Source of the DNA: Allium sativum | Lineage: Eukaryota > Streptophyta > Magnoliopsida > Asparagales > Amaryllidaceae | Length of the DNA: 64,000 nucleotides | Assembly (NCBI GenBank): GCA_030737875.1 | Contig: CM060912.1 | Span: 122,154,993 to 122,218,992, forward strand | Direction of reading: 5' to 3' | Shown: one piece after another, positions 40,707 to 50,464 of the stretch | Layout of the letters: every line of letters begins with the position of its first letter | Numbering within the stretch: the stretch's first letter is position 1 | Translations under genes and position numbers: made by a program | Notes under the pieces: generated by a model | What the model saw: the letters and a program-made list of their open reading frames with translations, nothing else | Told to the model about the DNA's origin: nothing | Database searches by the model: none

Positions 40707-41608
40707 AGTGAGTCCTATAACTTTAACAATACAATCATTAAGGTAACCAGAGAAGATATAAACTTGACCTACGGTAATATCTGGGGATGAATGGCTACAC
40801 TAAGCAGCTTGGTAGACTTAGGATAAACTAAGATAACCGTCAGGACGCATCTACCCACCCAAGGATAATTACTAACTGCACCACACCAGTCATTCCTACT
40901 TAAAGGTTGATCCCTTCCAAGGACTTAGAAAATTTCCCTAGTAGTTCCATGTACCCCTAGCCCACTACATAGGTGCCGTCTGCCCCTATCTCCACTAGGT
41001 GTACCCAGTAATTCTTACCCAGTAGTTTCGTGTACCCCTACATAGGTGCCGTCTGCCCCTATCTTCATTAGGTGTACCCACTACTCCCCATCGATCGGCT
41101 CCCTACCGTAGATACCCGTGCTGGTCCCACAGTGGGGTGTATCACTCCCCTAAAGTGGCTACCCAATACTAACGGTGCACGGCTTTGTATCTACACGATG
41201 CAACAACGGCTTATCTACCAGCCCGGGCCCACACACGCATATGAAACCCGTTGGACTTGCGTTGCCACCGCTAACCCGTTTTGGCCTCTTATAATCAAGC
41301 CCAATATGCGTGTCCCGTCACTCGACATGGGTCGAGCCCACAAAGATACGTTTGGGATATTGGTTGAAATGGGCCCCCACAAGCTACCCACTTAAGCTTG
41401 TCAAATATCTAGTGTATCCCACTTAACCCTTTAATCATGTTTAATTACATGTTTCTCTTGGTTAAGTATTCTAATCGTATTTTCTATTGCCACCCAAGGC
41501 AACCCACTAGATTCCACATGCCACCCAAGGCACCCACTTAACCCCTCATGTCCCACTACATGCTATTATGGTTAAGAGTTTCTTAATTAATTAAGACCGT
41601 GATCTCCC

Positions 41609-41833
41609 GTAAAGACCTCCCACATTAGACTGGCTGTTATGACCGCCTGGTTAAGCCGGTAGAATCCGGGCAGTCTTACGTCATAACAGAGTCTAACCTC
41701 GTGTCTTTACCTTAATCACGTATTTAATTTATGGCTAAGACCTCTCACATTGGGCTGACATTTGTAGCAACTGGTTAAGCCGGTCGGGTCCGGGCAGTTT
41801 TACACTACAAATGAGTCCAACCTCGTGTCTTAG
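41609..41833 (-). ncRNA. Tandem stem-loop module in the E1 leader (5' LTR)
   Basis: Hairpin a (41609-41710) has outer arms GTAAAGAC/GTCTTTAC and inner arms TGTTATGAC/GTCATAACA. Hairpin b (41735-41833) has CTAAGAC/GTCTTAG and CATTTGTAG/CTACAAATG. Both enclose a conserved GC-rich apex with GGTTAAGCCGG and a CCGGGCAG block. The 3' LTR copies are 33189-33290 and 33315-33413. E2 and E3 carry matching pairs with other arm sequences. A structured RNA is inferred from pairing and covariation; no function is known to me. Confidence 0.6.
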
Positions 41834-42170
41834 TCGATTAATTACACCTAATTAATCACCCCCATATTAATTATCCCTAATTAATATCAAGTTTTCCATA
41901 ACATGGGTAGACCTAACTCAATAGGTAAATTCCCATGGGGTAGACCTAACTCAATAGGTAAATTCCCACTTATGGTAATTTATTTTTATGGTATGCTTAA
42001 TCATACCCAAACATTCATTTATTAACATATTTACCAACCCCATCGTTCCCTACGTAAATCGTTCTCGTTACATGACATAATAAGGGGAAGATCATCACAA
42101 ATATCATGGGTTTAACATACAACTTTGTCATGGGTTAAGAGGATGTCAACTTGCATATATGAGCATATAT

Positions 42171-42765
42171 TAACCCAACTACATATAACCCAAACTTGCA
42201 TATTATCATACACATGATTTGCATAACATGTTGCATATGAGCTTGCATATTATCATACACATATATTGCATAACATGTTGAACTTGCATATAGGCATTCT
42301 CAATCTTGCATAACATGTTAAACATGCATTTAAGCATACACATAACTTGCATAAGCATTCACATACTTGCATAAGCATCCACATACTTGCATAAGCATTC
42401 ACATACTTGCATAACTTGCATATCATGTCATTTAAGCATATACATATCTTGCAAAAGCATTCATATATTCGCATAAGCATGCATAACTTGCATATCACAT
42501 AAATCTTGCATTTAAACATATACATGACTTGCATAAGCATCCATACTCTTGCATAAGCATGCATAACTTGCATATCACTCTCAACTTGCATTTAAACATA
42601 TACTTAACTTGCATATCACTTTCAACTTGCATAACTCACTTTACAAAACATGCATAATTCCACTTATTAAATATGCATAAATCCACTTATTAAACATGCA
42701 TATATCAACTTGTTAAACATGCATAAATCAACTTATTAAGCATGCATAAACCAACTTATCAAATA
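42171..42765 (-). repeat. TATGCAAG minisatellite in the E1 leader
   Basis: About 30 loosely spaced copies of TATGCAAG (CTTGCATA on the plus strand) lie downstream of the TATA box. The other LTR has them at 33751-34345. They create many upstream ATGs and the spurious 112-codon frame at 42253-42591. E2 and E3 have a different repeat with a related core in the same place. Confidence 0.85.
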
Positions 42766-43096
42766 TGCATAAACATAGAACAACATAGAGTAATATATCA
42801 TTATACATGATTCAAACTCACTAATCCGCATTTAAGACCATAGGTCTCATTACACCCAATCTACTTACTTTAACAATTGATGTTAAAGTGATAGAAACTC
42901 ACCAAACTCAAGATTAGCAACCTTATGAAGTAGAATTAGTTGCTAACTATGAAGATAATGATGATTGAAGATTGATTAGAGAGGAATTAGCTTGCAACTT
43001 TCTTCATAGATTAGTGGAGGCTTCTCTTAGAATTTAATTTGGCGGCATGAGGCCATTATTTCTATTTTTGGTAAGGATTAAGGTAGGTTTAGGGTG

Positions 43097-43105
43097 TATT
43101 TATAG
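43097..43105 (-). promoter_or_regulatory. E1 TATA box (5' LTR)
   Basis: The minus strand reads CTATAAATA, about 475 bases inside the LTR. E2 and E3 have CTATAAAAA at the same relative place (49214-49222 and 61523-61531). Confidence 0.7.
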
Positions 43106-43304
43106 ATTAAGAGAGTGTTTTAGGCCCTTAGATTAACCCTAGATTTATTTAGGACCCTTAGATTTCGGCACCTTCCAGAAACTAGCCCTAAGACCAAGCC
43201 CAAACCCCAAACTGGTGCACCCAACCACAGAACTCACTAGAAACTGTGCAGGTTTCTTGGCTCGGCACGGGCGCACTTCCCAACTGCGCCAGTGTATCTT
43301 TGTA

Positions 43305-43366
43305 CTGGCGCACTTCACAAGTGCGCCAGTGCTTCTTTGTTCTGGCGCACTTCACAAGTGCGCCAG
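43305..43366. repeat. Pair of 25 bp GC-rich palindromes in E1 U3
   Basis: In the 3' LTR (34885-34909 and 34922-34946) both palindromes are CTGGCGCACTT, a CAC spacer, then AAGTGCGCCAG. A third, imperfect copy lies at 34849-34872. In this 5' LTR they fall at 43305-43329 and 43342-43366, about 200 bases upstream of the TATA box. They are either protein binding sites or a source of cruciform or hairpin structure. Confidence 0.9.
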
Positions 43367-43579
43367 TGCAATTCTGGCCTGTTTCTGGTTTTTCTGCCTA
43401 ACTTCGTTCGTCCATATCTCTTTCATACGGTACCCGTTTTACGCAAACTCGGACTCTATTTCGCGTATTTTTCCGAGACGAACGCAATAACGCAGCCCGT
43501 TACCCCTAATTCCCACATCTGAGATTATTCATCCTGTAATTAGTGAATTTTAGTATTAACTAAAATTCGGGGTGTTACA

Positions 43580-43584
43580 TTATA
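43580..43584. repeat. E1 target site duplication TTATA, right copy
   Basis: Identical to 31871-31875. Confidence 0.9.
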
Positions 43585-44264
43585 TGGTTCCACTTTTTTG
43601 TTGTAGAGCAAGAAAACAAATATATTAAACTTTTTAAGTGGAGCCTTTCAGTACAATAGTGCTATTACAAAGCCAGCTTTTATCAAAATTGAACACCCTT
43701 TGCATCTGGAGTTATGTAATGACTTGATAAGTTATGGGTTTAAAGTTATTTTCAAGTTTACTGCAAATTTCATCGTTTTTATTAAATGATTGGACAATTT
43801 CATGTTTATATAGTTAGTTTCTCTTTTACCATTTTATATTTGAATTTGGTTTAAATTCATAGTATTATATATTTATGCATGTGCTTCTAATTTCTACGCA
43901 GAAAAGACAAATGTTGGATGATTGAATGCCCAGTTCATAAGTTCTAAAAGAACTGGAATTATGGATTATTTACTTCTATAGCTTGTAAAGATTGGAATTT
44001 AATGTCTAATTTGTTATGCTATTGACTGAAAGCTAAAAGCACTGATTAACTTAAGCCAATGATTAAAACCTACACATTCTTATTTGTTTTGATGTTAAGA
44101 ACTTGATTTTATTAATACCTTAATATCGTGCATGCCAATTTATGGGCTTCTCAATGTTTAACAGTTTTTTCCAATAGTAGGTTTAGCAGGTTGAATCTGG
44201 TTTACCCATTAAGTTAGTGGGTTGGGTCGAACCATCTAATAAATGAGTTAATGGGTTAGGTTAG

Positions 44265-44342
44265 TATTTTTCTCAAATGGGTTGGGTAATTGGGTTGGGT
44301 TAATTTTCAACCAACCCATTTATGCCCAACCCAACCCATTTT
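44265..44342. repeat. Imperfect hairpin of GGGTTGGGT / ACCCAACCC
   Basis: AATGGGTTGGGT and TTGGGTTGGGTT on the left face AACCAACCCATT and CCCAACCCAACCCATT on the right. The edge 'ccattttacaccctt' resembles the termini of plant hAT-type miniature elements. A matching far terminus was not found, so it is only a hairpin repeat here. Confidence 0.5.
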
Positions 44343-44383
44343 ACACCCTTAAGTTCAGTGTTTCGCCATGTAGATAATTTGAA

Positions 44384-44566
44384 AGTAACAAGAGTGATTG
44401 GGTCAAAGAGACTGAAGACATTCCTGTTGAATTATCCATGTTCAACTTTAACGACGTTAATATTGTAAGTTTCCTTCCAAGCACGGAGGAAGCTTCAATG
44501 GCAATTGGTGTTGGAGAACTTACTCCTTCAAGTAAGCCGAAAACTAGTCTATTAAAGGGAAACTAG
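44384..44566 (+). pseudogene. Possible exon or coding remnant, unknown protein
   Basis: An open stretch of about 60 codons follows a TAA at 44375 and ends with TAG at 44564-44566. Its composition is protein-like (acidic and hydrophilic, with WVKETEDIPVEL and FLPSTEEASMAIG segments), unlike the Lys/Ile/Phe-rich chance frames of the neighbourhood. There is no ATG near the start, so it would have to be an exon or a fragment. The family is not recognised. Confidence 0.25.
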
Positions 44567-45072
44567 GACACATGCACACCACAAATGTGGCATGTCACAA
44601 CATTTGTTCGTGGGTGATTGGACTTTTCCTCTTAAAACTGATATATTTAAGGAAATTAACTTTAAGGAGTAACGCACTGAAACAGATCAAAGAGGAATGA
44701 AACCCAAAATGAGATCAGAAGCCAAATTGTCTCAAGATGTTAGCCATCATAAAATGACTGATCAAAGCTAAAAAGTGGACATCATAGTGAAGTTGAATTT
44801 TTACATGGAGAAAAAATTCCCCTGTAGCCAGCATTGAAAGAATCATAAGCATGCATATGAGTTGCAGTAGAGAAACTAAAGATCTACACAATAAAAGAAA
44901 TTCTATAGGAGTGTGAAAGGATGAGTAATATTTACAAGGGAAAGTAGAAGTGGAGCTTAATCAATCAGCATTGGGTACTATGTGTGGTGTAGGCCCAACA
45001 CTGAGTTTCCAAGCTAAATTGTCAATGTGGCCATTTTATGGGATGGCCAACTGTCTTTCCATTCTAATGACA

Positions 45073-45941
45073 CTTAAAAAAACTAACCTCACCCTCAAGA
45101 TTTTTATGGTTATTCTTCCCTTGTTTCTGTTGCTTCCTCTTTCCATTCCACTTTTTCTTATTTCCACCGTCTAGTTGTGGCTTTAACTCCTCCTTACTCT
45201 CAACAATAGCTTCATCCTTCTTCAGGAACAAACTCTCATGCATCGAAGTTTTATCTACCAAATTCTCAAATGGAACCTCTATATGATTCATAAGTTTGTC
45301 TCTAAGGTACTCATCTGATCCCGTGATAAATTTCTCGCTCTTTTAATATAGAGTCTCGATAAAAGAACAAGCATGCTTAGACAAAGCCTCAAACTATGCT
45401 ACGTACTTAGCTATAGGTCTTCCACTTTGCTTCAGCTCAACAAATCTCTTAAACAGAATATATTTCTAAACAATGGAAACGAGCTTCTCATCAAACTTAG
45501 TCCTAAACTGTTCCCAAGTAATCTGGTCCTCTAAAGTTTCATGGGTAATGGAGTTCCACCTAACCATAGCTCGGCTCCGAAGCTTCCTTAACGCAAGCTT
45601 CCTCTTAATTGCATCGCCGATTCCCAAGCCTCCCAAGATGCAAACACAAGTTTCTAACCAATTTTGGATTTCAATTGAAGATTATGTCCTAATAATGGCT
45701 TGCCACCCAGAAAAATGTAATCCTTGCATAGCTTGGCAAAATCAACATCCCTCAATGCCTGCATTAGAGAAACATCATCCACCGTTGCCTCTGGAATGTC
45801 TATCCTTCTAATGATCGATGTCATCATGGCCTCAAACATGGCTAGGTAATAGGGTGTAGCACCTCCCGATCGACTCTCTCCTTCTACCCTTTCAGGAGAA
45901 TGCTCATCCCTAGAAGTATTCCTTGTATTTTGACAACTCAT
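45073..45941 (-). pseudogene. D2 gag remnant
   Basis: It starts with ATG at 45941 (MSCQNTRNTSRDEHSPE), homologous to the D1 remnant that starts with ACG at 25957. FAKLCKDYIFLGGKP corresponds to the Gag core motif of E1 ([15 protein letters not shown]). A later part (45064-45291) matches D1 25160-25330. Several frame breaks lie between. The frame ends before the CCHC knuckles and runs into the LTR stub, so the zinc-finger, protease, RT and integrase regions are deleted. Nonfunctional. Confidence 0.75.
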
Positions 45942-46120
45942 TCTCCATATAGAACAAGAATGATCAGTCCCTATCGGAGAAAAGATGCAATGGCGCTCAA
46001 GTACTTATTGATCTACTATATTGTATACAATATAATATAGATACCATTCAAATCAAATAACAAGTATGACTCTCATACGCTTTTACGCTCTCAAACTTTA
46101 TGTAAAATCGATTAACCCAA

Positions 46121-46131
46121 GCTCTGATACC
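46121..46131 (-). promoter_or_regulatory. D2 primer binding site
   Basis: The minus strand reads GGTATCAGAGC (with CGGT replacing TGGT), three bases from the LTR start TGTGACGACT at 46135. Confidence 0.75.
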
Positions 46132-46134
46132 GAA

Positions 46135-48738
46135 TGTGACGACTGTCCCCTACCTCCTGCATAAAACGTTAGTGATGTACGAAGTGTCAAGCCGATAGGG
46201 GACGCTCATCAAGGAAAGTAACCCGAAACAGAACCTGTCATACAACTCACACTACATGGGAGATATACAATAATAGAATATACAATATGATATAGTAGTA
46301 AAGCATAGTAAAGCAGGAAATCTCATCTCTATAAAATCATAGAAGTAATGTACAATCCATCTCAAAATCTGAATATCTATATACATCAATCCTCGTTATA
46401 TCCCTCATCAGAGCTTATAATAGTTAAAACAACGGAAACCATCCAAACTGTTGTAATAATAAAATAGTAATATGTAAGCCTCCAGTTCATCACCACATTA
46501 TTGCATCATCAGCAAAATTGCATCATCAGCAAACTTGCTACTGGCTACTTCGTCTACTCAACAACATCATTGATGAGCACCCGAAGATAATAAGAGAAAA
46601 CATAAAATATTGAGTCAGACAATTGTATGGTATGAGTAATAAAAGACTATCAAATTCATATAGGAAGCTATAATACCAGATAGTACAAGTCTCACTTGAC
46701 ATGTCTCTGCAACCAAAGAGTTAGCACATGATAATCACATAAAATATGTTACTCAAAACAACATAGAAGTAGACATTGGTCATAATAAGATTCTCAATCC
46801 CCACTTCTCTTCAGTATCCTACAATGATAGCCTACCCAGAGAAATAGAAGAGAATATGCAAGCAATAATATCATTTATGACATAAAATAACTTATCTATT
46901 ACCGATTAAAGCCTTGGACACATTGATACCCGAATGACTGGCTTTTTCCATCCGCCAAGGGCTAATAAAAACCCCGGATCTAGTTAGACTGCCATGTTTA
47001 CGAAACTCATAGTTTAACATGTTTGCCTTTAGAACCCAAGTGTCCAGCAACAGGATACTACTATGGAGCTACCCAGGATACTCGATCTATCCGATCTCAA
47101 TAGGCATCCCATGATACCTATGCTTTATGTCTGCTATAATCCTTCCAACTATAAACTATTCTTGGCACTACAGATCACATGAGTTATCCACAACTACATC
47201 TTTTAGCTTCAGTCCCACTTGAGTCAGTCCTTTATCTCACAGCCTCATTCCACCTTGAGCTTCCTATCACATTAGCCTTCGACCACTCCCACCAGAGTTC
47301 AAAATCGAAGGATCAACATTACTTTGATGATAACTTCCACCTAGTAGATGCTGCCAATGAAAAGAGACTACCAGCAACCTCTTGAAGACCCCTGCTTTCC
47401 ACCCAAGGACCATGGCCCCAAACTACATTATCTGATGGATCGGTAACTGTCCATCCCCTATGGATTGGTAACTATCCATCCCCTATGGATCGGTACCAAT
47501 CCATACCTTAGTCATTTTGACTAAGTGTTTAAATCTCCTCCATCTTTGCTTCGAGCACTTCTCTCCAGTCCATTCGCATAACCTAGCTCCTTCCCTAGCT
47601 TTCTATGTCAGTCCATCGCTTCACACTTGAGCGTTTGCACTTCGACCTATCCAATTCCAACCAAACTTCACCAGTGGCCTCCCCGAAGCCTCTAGATGGC
47701 AAGCACGAAAAATCAGCACCATCCGTGTTGATATGGTGGATCGATAGTAGTCCATAGGCTATGCATCAACACCAGTCCATAAACTTAGTTAATTTTCGGC
47801 TCAAATTTTATTTGTAGCCTTTCTACAATCCCTAGAAGCCATGCATCAAAAGCCAAGCCTATTTGAGTGAATATGACGGAGAGGTACCGATGCATGTACT
47901 ATGGATCGATCGCGGTCCGTGTATCTAAATAATTTTCACTTGAAATTTTTCATGTTGCCTTCTGGCGACCTCCAGAGGTCCTTCGCCGGGTTTCATATGA
48001 ATCCAATCATATGAACCTCCTATCCGCTTTATCCTTCGATTCTAAGTCCTAAAACACGCAATTCTAAATCAAGCATTATGCAATTCAATCATGCAAACAA
48101 CAATTCATCCAAAATTAAGCACATACAGTCATTCAAACATATACAAGCATGATTTAAATCACAATAATCATAGATCTAGCATAATTGACATAAACATATG
48201 TAAAAATAATGGATCTAATCAAATTTCATGACATATGATAATATTATATTATCCTAGGATGTCTAGATCTAAAATAAGCATATATGATCCAGCTTTAGGG
48301 TAGAATTAGCATATGAGGTGTAAAATAATCCTGAGTAATACATATAACACGCAGTAGCTATGTGAGAGATTTCTATCACTAAATAGAACGTAGAACCAAT
48401 GCAAATAAGACGAAACCAATTCTTGACAGCGAAGAAATCATCTAATACCAATGCTATATGATGAGATCCAATCCTTCTTGATATAGATCTTGCCTCTAGA
48501 TATAATTTGGAATGATTTGGAAAAGAAAGGGATTAGGGTTTATAGATTAGATTGAACCGGAGATTCACAAACACCCAACCTAATGTTTAGAATAACGAGA
48601 AAACTCTACTTCTCTCCTCAACCCCTCATTTATAGATGTAGTTCCTTAGTCTGATGGGATCAATAATTATCCCACTAGCTGTAATTAATTTCCCCTACTC
48701 AAAAGAAAACTAAAACAACGATTTTTCTAAACTGCTGA
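46135..48738 (-). repeat. D2 5' LTR, main part
   Basis: About 2.67 kb with the terminal piece 59347-59409. It is collinear with D1 without the 1.1 kb solo LTR, which proves that the latter is an insertion. It contains the repeated unit 'cctatggatcggtaac' (47430-47505). A TATA-like CTATAAATGA is on the minus strand near 48627-48636. Confidence 0.75.
48734..48738. repeat. E2 target site duplication GCTGA, left copy
   Basis: Identical to 59342-59346. Confidence 0.88.
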
Positions 48739-48975
48739 TGTAACAACCCGGATTTTTTTACAACGTGCTAAGACAAGAATCAAGGCAGAATTTAATTATA
48801 AAATCTGAATCAGGGGAAACGGGCTGTGCCATTGCGTTCGTCTCGGAAAAATACGCGAAATAGAGTCCGAGTTTTCGAGAATCGGAGTCCGTATGACCTA
48901 GTTATGGCCCGTCAAAGTTTTCAGAAAAATTCAAGTTCAAAAACAGTTCGAAATTCAAATCTAGAGCCAAACAAA

Positions 48976-49082
48976 TTGGGCGGGAAAAATTCCCGCCCAA
49001 GCCCCAGGTCGACTGGGGTGTCGACTGGGGAGTCGACACGCCCAAGGGGCAGGTCGACTGCCCAGTCGACACGGGTGTCGAC
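48976..49082. repeat. Palindrome cluster in E2 U3
   Basis: A perfect 11-base inverted repeat, TTGGGCGGGAA/TTCCCGCCCAA with an AAA spacer, occupies 48976-49000. Six GTCGAC sites follow in 49009-49082. The 3' LTR has the same at 55207-55313 but has lost one GTCGAC. The position matches the GGCGCACTT palindromes of E1. Confidence 0.9.
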
Positions 49083-49213
49083 CTGGGTGGTCCGACCACT
49101 TTGGCCTGGGTGCACCTGCTTGGCCTTGTGCTGTGTTCTGATGGCCTGTGACGGATTTTGAGGGTTCAGATCTATCCTAGGGTTTATCCTACGGCCTAAA
49201 CTACTCCTAATCT

Positions 49214-49222
49214 CTATAAAAA
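49214..49222 (+). promoter_or_regulatory. E2 TATA box (5' LTR)
   Basis: CTATAAAAA, about 475 bases into the LTR. The 3' LTR copy is at 55445-55453. Confidence 0.7.
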
Positions 49223-49747
49223 GACCCCTAGACCTAGCCTAAACCCTCACAAATCACTCATGCCACGAAGTGCCGCCAAAATCTATCTTGATCATGGCCT
49301 CCAACTCCAAGAGCTCATGCATTCAAATCGGATCCGAATCAAAGGTGCTAGCTTGCTACATCAAATCAAGGGAGTGAATCAACGTTGCTATGCAAGTTTC
49401 ATGACGATTCTTCAACAAAGGAGCCACCTTTCTTGGTCAAGACGATTCATGATCTTTCCCCTAAGCCTCGCTATGTAAGTTCTAGCTACTTCTAGATCTA
49501 AACGGTAGTTTTAATGATGGCATGGAATAAAACGAGATTAAACTAAGTATGCTAGCCTATATGAACCTTGTCATGCCTCTTTTGCTTGAACCTATGACTT
49601 TTGGCTATGCTTAGTGACTAAATCATGCTATTCATGTTATGATTAACCTAGTTTACCTTGCAAGTTTGAATCTTTATCTATGGAATGTTAGCATGAACCT
49701 TTGGGAACCATTTGACTTGTGAAACATTGGCAAAGACTTGACTTTGG

Positions 49748-50010
49748 GGCTTATGCATGTAAATGAACCCAAACCCCTTATGTTATCATGCATGTTTGTG
49801 GCCAAATTCCCTTATGATACTATGCATGTTTGTGGCCAAATTCCTTTATGATACTATGCATGTTTGTGGCCAAATTCCCTTATGATAATATGCATGTTTG
49901 TGGCCGAATTCCCTTATGATGCTATGCATATTTTGAGGCCAAACCCCTTATGATACCATGCATGTTGGTGGCCAATCCCTTTTTGACATCGTGCATGTTT
50001 TGAGGCCAAT
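49748..50010 (+). repeat. TATGCATGTTTGTGGCC minisatellite in the E2 leader
   Basis: Seven or eight units of about 31-34 bases ('cccttatgatactatgcatg' plus 'tttgtggccaaatt'). The 3' LTR has the same at about 55988-56252. Confidence 0.9.
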
Positions 50011-50253
50011 ATGTAGCATAGTATCCTTACTATGTTGACTCGCTTTTACTTGGGTTGGAAACACGATTTGGGGTAGGTTAGACGAGCGTGATTATGACAT
50101 GATAATTTGACATGGGATTTCATGAAAATATGACACTCATGATACACCTAAATGGGGACATGACATGTGGGGGTAAACATGGGACTTGAAACTAGACACG
50201 TATGGGTTGTAAGTGTAATATGGCACTAGACCAAACATGAAAGTGGCCAACTC

Positions 50254-50435
50254 GAGGTTGGGTTGAGTTTGTAGCATAAATCTACCCGGACCCGCCCGGC
50301 TTAACTAGTGGCTACAAACAATAGGACCCAATGTGAGTAGTTGGTCATATAGCACTTAAAACCCGAGGTTAGACTAGGTTGCCCGGACCCGCCCGGCTTA
50401 ACTAGTAACCACAACAAAGTCTAATGTGAGAGGTT
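50254..50435 (+). ncRNA. Tandem stem-loop module in the E2 leader
   Basis: The first hairpin pairs GTTTGTAGC with GCTACAAAC and TTGGGT with ACCCAA, enclosing CCCGGACCCGCCCGGCTTAA. The second keeps the same apex and pairs TTAGAC with GTCTAA, but has lost part of its inner arm compared with E3. The 3' LTR copies lie at 56489-56670. An RNA role is inferred. Confidence 0.55.
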
Positions 50436-50464
50436 GGGGTGCATTAATCTAATTAATGCCACAT

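Larger units (their letters stand above)
31876..43579 (-). mobile_element. E1: complete autonomous Ty3/gypsy retrotransposon, 11.7 kb
   Basis: Two 3284 bp LTRs (31876-35159 and 40296-43579) bound 5136 bp of internal DNA. The element lies on the minus strand, so its 5' LTR is the right-hand copy. It has the 5 bp duplication TTATA, an initiator-Met PBS, a polypurine tract and one uninterrupted gag-pol frame with all catalytic motifs. About 16 substitutions and no length difference were counted between the LTRs (about 0.5 percent). With a commonly used plant LTR rate of 1.3e-8 per site per year this is roughly 0.2 million years. The chromodomain-like C-terminus and the PBS fit the chromovirus group, most likely the Tekay/Del lineage. 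Confidence 0.93.
40296..43579 (-). repeat. E1 5' LTR
   Basis: Same length and content as 31876-35159, offset by 8420 bases. Visible substitutions include positions equivalent to 32246, 32429, 32520 and 34912. As the 5' copy it carries the active promoter and the transcribed leader of the element. Confidence 0.93.
43585..44996. other. Unassigned DNA between E1 and D2
   Basis: Continuation of 29888-31875 beyond the E1 insertion. No gene could be established. It contains a pyrimidine/purine hairpin (44265-44342) and a short exon-like open frame (44384-44566), listed separately. Confidence 0.45.

Noticed and set aside
48826..49161. 111-codon frame in the E2 LTR, with a relative at 55036-55392, rich in STRPR/GVST-type repeats
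   Set aside because: It is a translation of the U3 core and GTCGAC palindromes. It also lies upstream of the TATA box.
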